Shown in pieces: positions 5,603-5,778 of a DNA stretch of 5,778 nucleotides. The position numbers and the translations under genes were made by a program. The notes beneath the pieces are model-generated. The model saw only the letters and a list, made by a program, of their open reading frames with translations. It was not told where the DNA came from and ran no database searches. How positions within the stretch are numbered: position 1 is the first letter of the stretch; every line of letters starts with the position of its first letter. The stretch is from SIG598 sp045580875 (GTDB taxonomy: Bacteria > Bacillota > Clostridia > Oscillospirales > Acutalibacteraceae), in the NCBI GenBank assembly GCA_045580875.1, contig JAZNOP010000134.1:1-5778 (forward strand), in the 5' to 3' direction.

Positions 5603-5632
5603 GGTTCCTTTTTGTTCGGTAAAAAAGGAACC
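5603..5632. repeat. Variable-slot hairpin, right element arm 2
   Basis: Perfect 11-bp stem GGTTCCTTTTT / AAAAAGGAACC with loop GTTCGGTA (TACCGAAC on the other strand). This is a third, different stem in the equivalent slot. Confidence 0.9.
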
Positions 5633-5657
5633 AAAATACCGTTTAAAAGGTCGTCTC

Positions 5658-5736
5658 GTATTTATATCGAATTGCATGTGTTTCAGAAATAATTCTAAAC
5701 GAATCATTTCTGAAAACCTCAATTCGGAATAAATAC
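5658..5736. repeat. Long imperfect palindrome abutting the right element
   Basis: Three nested stems make an approximately 79-nt hairpin: GTATTTA (5658-5664) with TAAATAC (5730-5736), CGAATTG (5668-5674) with CAATTCG (5720-5726), and TTTCAGAAAT (5681-5690) with ATTTCTGAAA (5706-5715). Inside the last, AATTC-side bases 5692-5695 pair with 5701-5704. It begins where similarity to the repeat element stops. It could be a small palindromic insertion, a structured RNA, or a bidirectional terminator; none is proven. Confidence 0.7.
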
Positions 5737-5744
5737 ATGTAGCT

Positions 5745-5763
5745 TGCGCCACTGTCCGGCGCA
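5745..5763. other. Small GC hairpin near the right edge
   Basis: TGCGCC (5745-5750) pairs perfectly with GGCGCA (5758-5763) around the loop ACTGTCC. The context runs off the window, so its role cannot be judged. Confidence 0.4.
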
Positions 5764-5778
5764 CATTCACCGGAGTTA

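Larger units (their letters stand above)
5133..5658 (+). repeat. Right copy of the large dispersed repeat element
   Basis: It starts 43 nt after the coaE stop and aligns with the reverse complement of 1-579. Order: variable lead-in (5133-5189), conserved 82-nt block (5190-5271), CCGAGCC hairpin, TGCGTGAGATCATT region, conserved 62-nt block (5342-5403), variable-slot hairpin (5407-5438), GC hairpin (5443-5461), core (5462-5580), then a second inverted arm with another GC hairpin and variable-slot hairpin (5603-5632). The second arm is shortened: after CCGTTTAAA it skips roughly 40 nt compared with the left copy, resumes for TCGTCTCG, and then meets the palindrome at 5658. Open frames across it are not credible genes. 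Confidence 0.85.

Noticed and set aside
141..5771. Recurring GGTGAAT motif (141-147 on +; 621-627, 5574-5580 and 5765-5771 on -)
   Set aside because: Two sites are homologous positions of the repeat, and the same 7-mer also occurs inside the yfhO-like gene near 939, so it does not stand out from chance.

Overview
The window holds two genes on the + strand, a giant YfhO-family membrane protein (825-4349) and dephospho-CoA kinase CoaE (4482-5090). Roughly 0.5-kb copies of one non-coding repeat element, in opposite orientations, lie on either side. The GC-rich coding sequence, the AT-rich sigma-A-type promoter, the strong GGGAGG ribosome binding site and the YfhO family point to a Gram-positive Firmicute, probably a gut-type clostridium of the Ruminococcaceae/Oscillospiraceae. 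That placement is an inference from style; no marker gene in the window fixes it.

Layout. 1-579: left repeat element, cut by the window edge, with no credible gene. 580-690: short spacer with nothing recognisable. 691-824: promoter (TTGCTT, 17 nt, TATAAT), a perfect 21-nt palindrome over the -10 box and start point that looks like an operator, a leader hairpin and the SD. 825-4349: yfhO-like gene, GTG start. 4350-4481: gap with a GC-rich stem-loop and a 12-nt tandem repeat that carries the coaE start region. 4482-5090: coaE, with a strong stem-loop in its last codons. 5133-5658: right repeat element. 5658-5736: long imperfect palindrome. 5737-5778: edge sequence with one small hairpin.

The two genes could be co-transcribed from the yfhO promoter because no U-tract terminator or second promoter is apparent between them, but the functions (cell-surface glycosylation or membrane role, versus coenzyme A synthesis) do not form an obvious pathway.

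The most unusual part is the repeat element. Read in the direction of the right copy it has a long arm of about 330 bp, a core of about 118 bp and a shorter inverted arm. The arms contain blocks almost unchanged between copies (80 of 82 and 62 of 62 positions by eye). They also contain a hairpin slot in which the stem sequence is completely different from copy to copy yet always perfectly self-complementary. I do not recognise the element as a named family. It may be a dispersed intergenic repeat, a structured RNA or a non-autonomous mobile element. All identities given are hand alignments.
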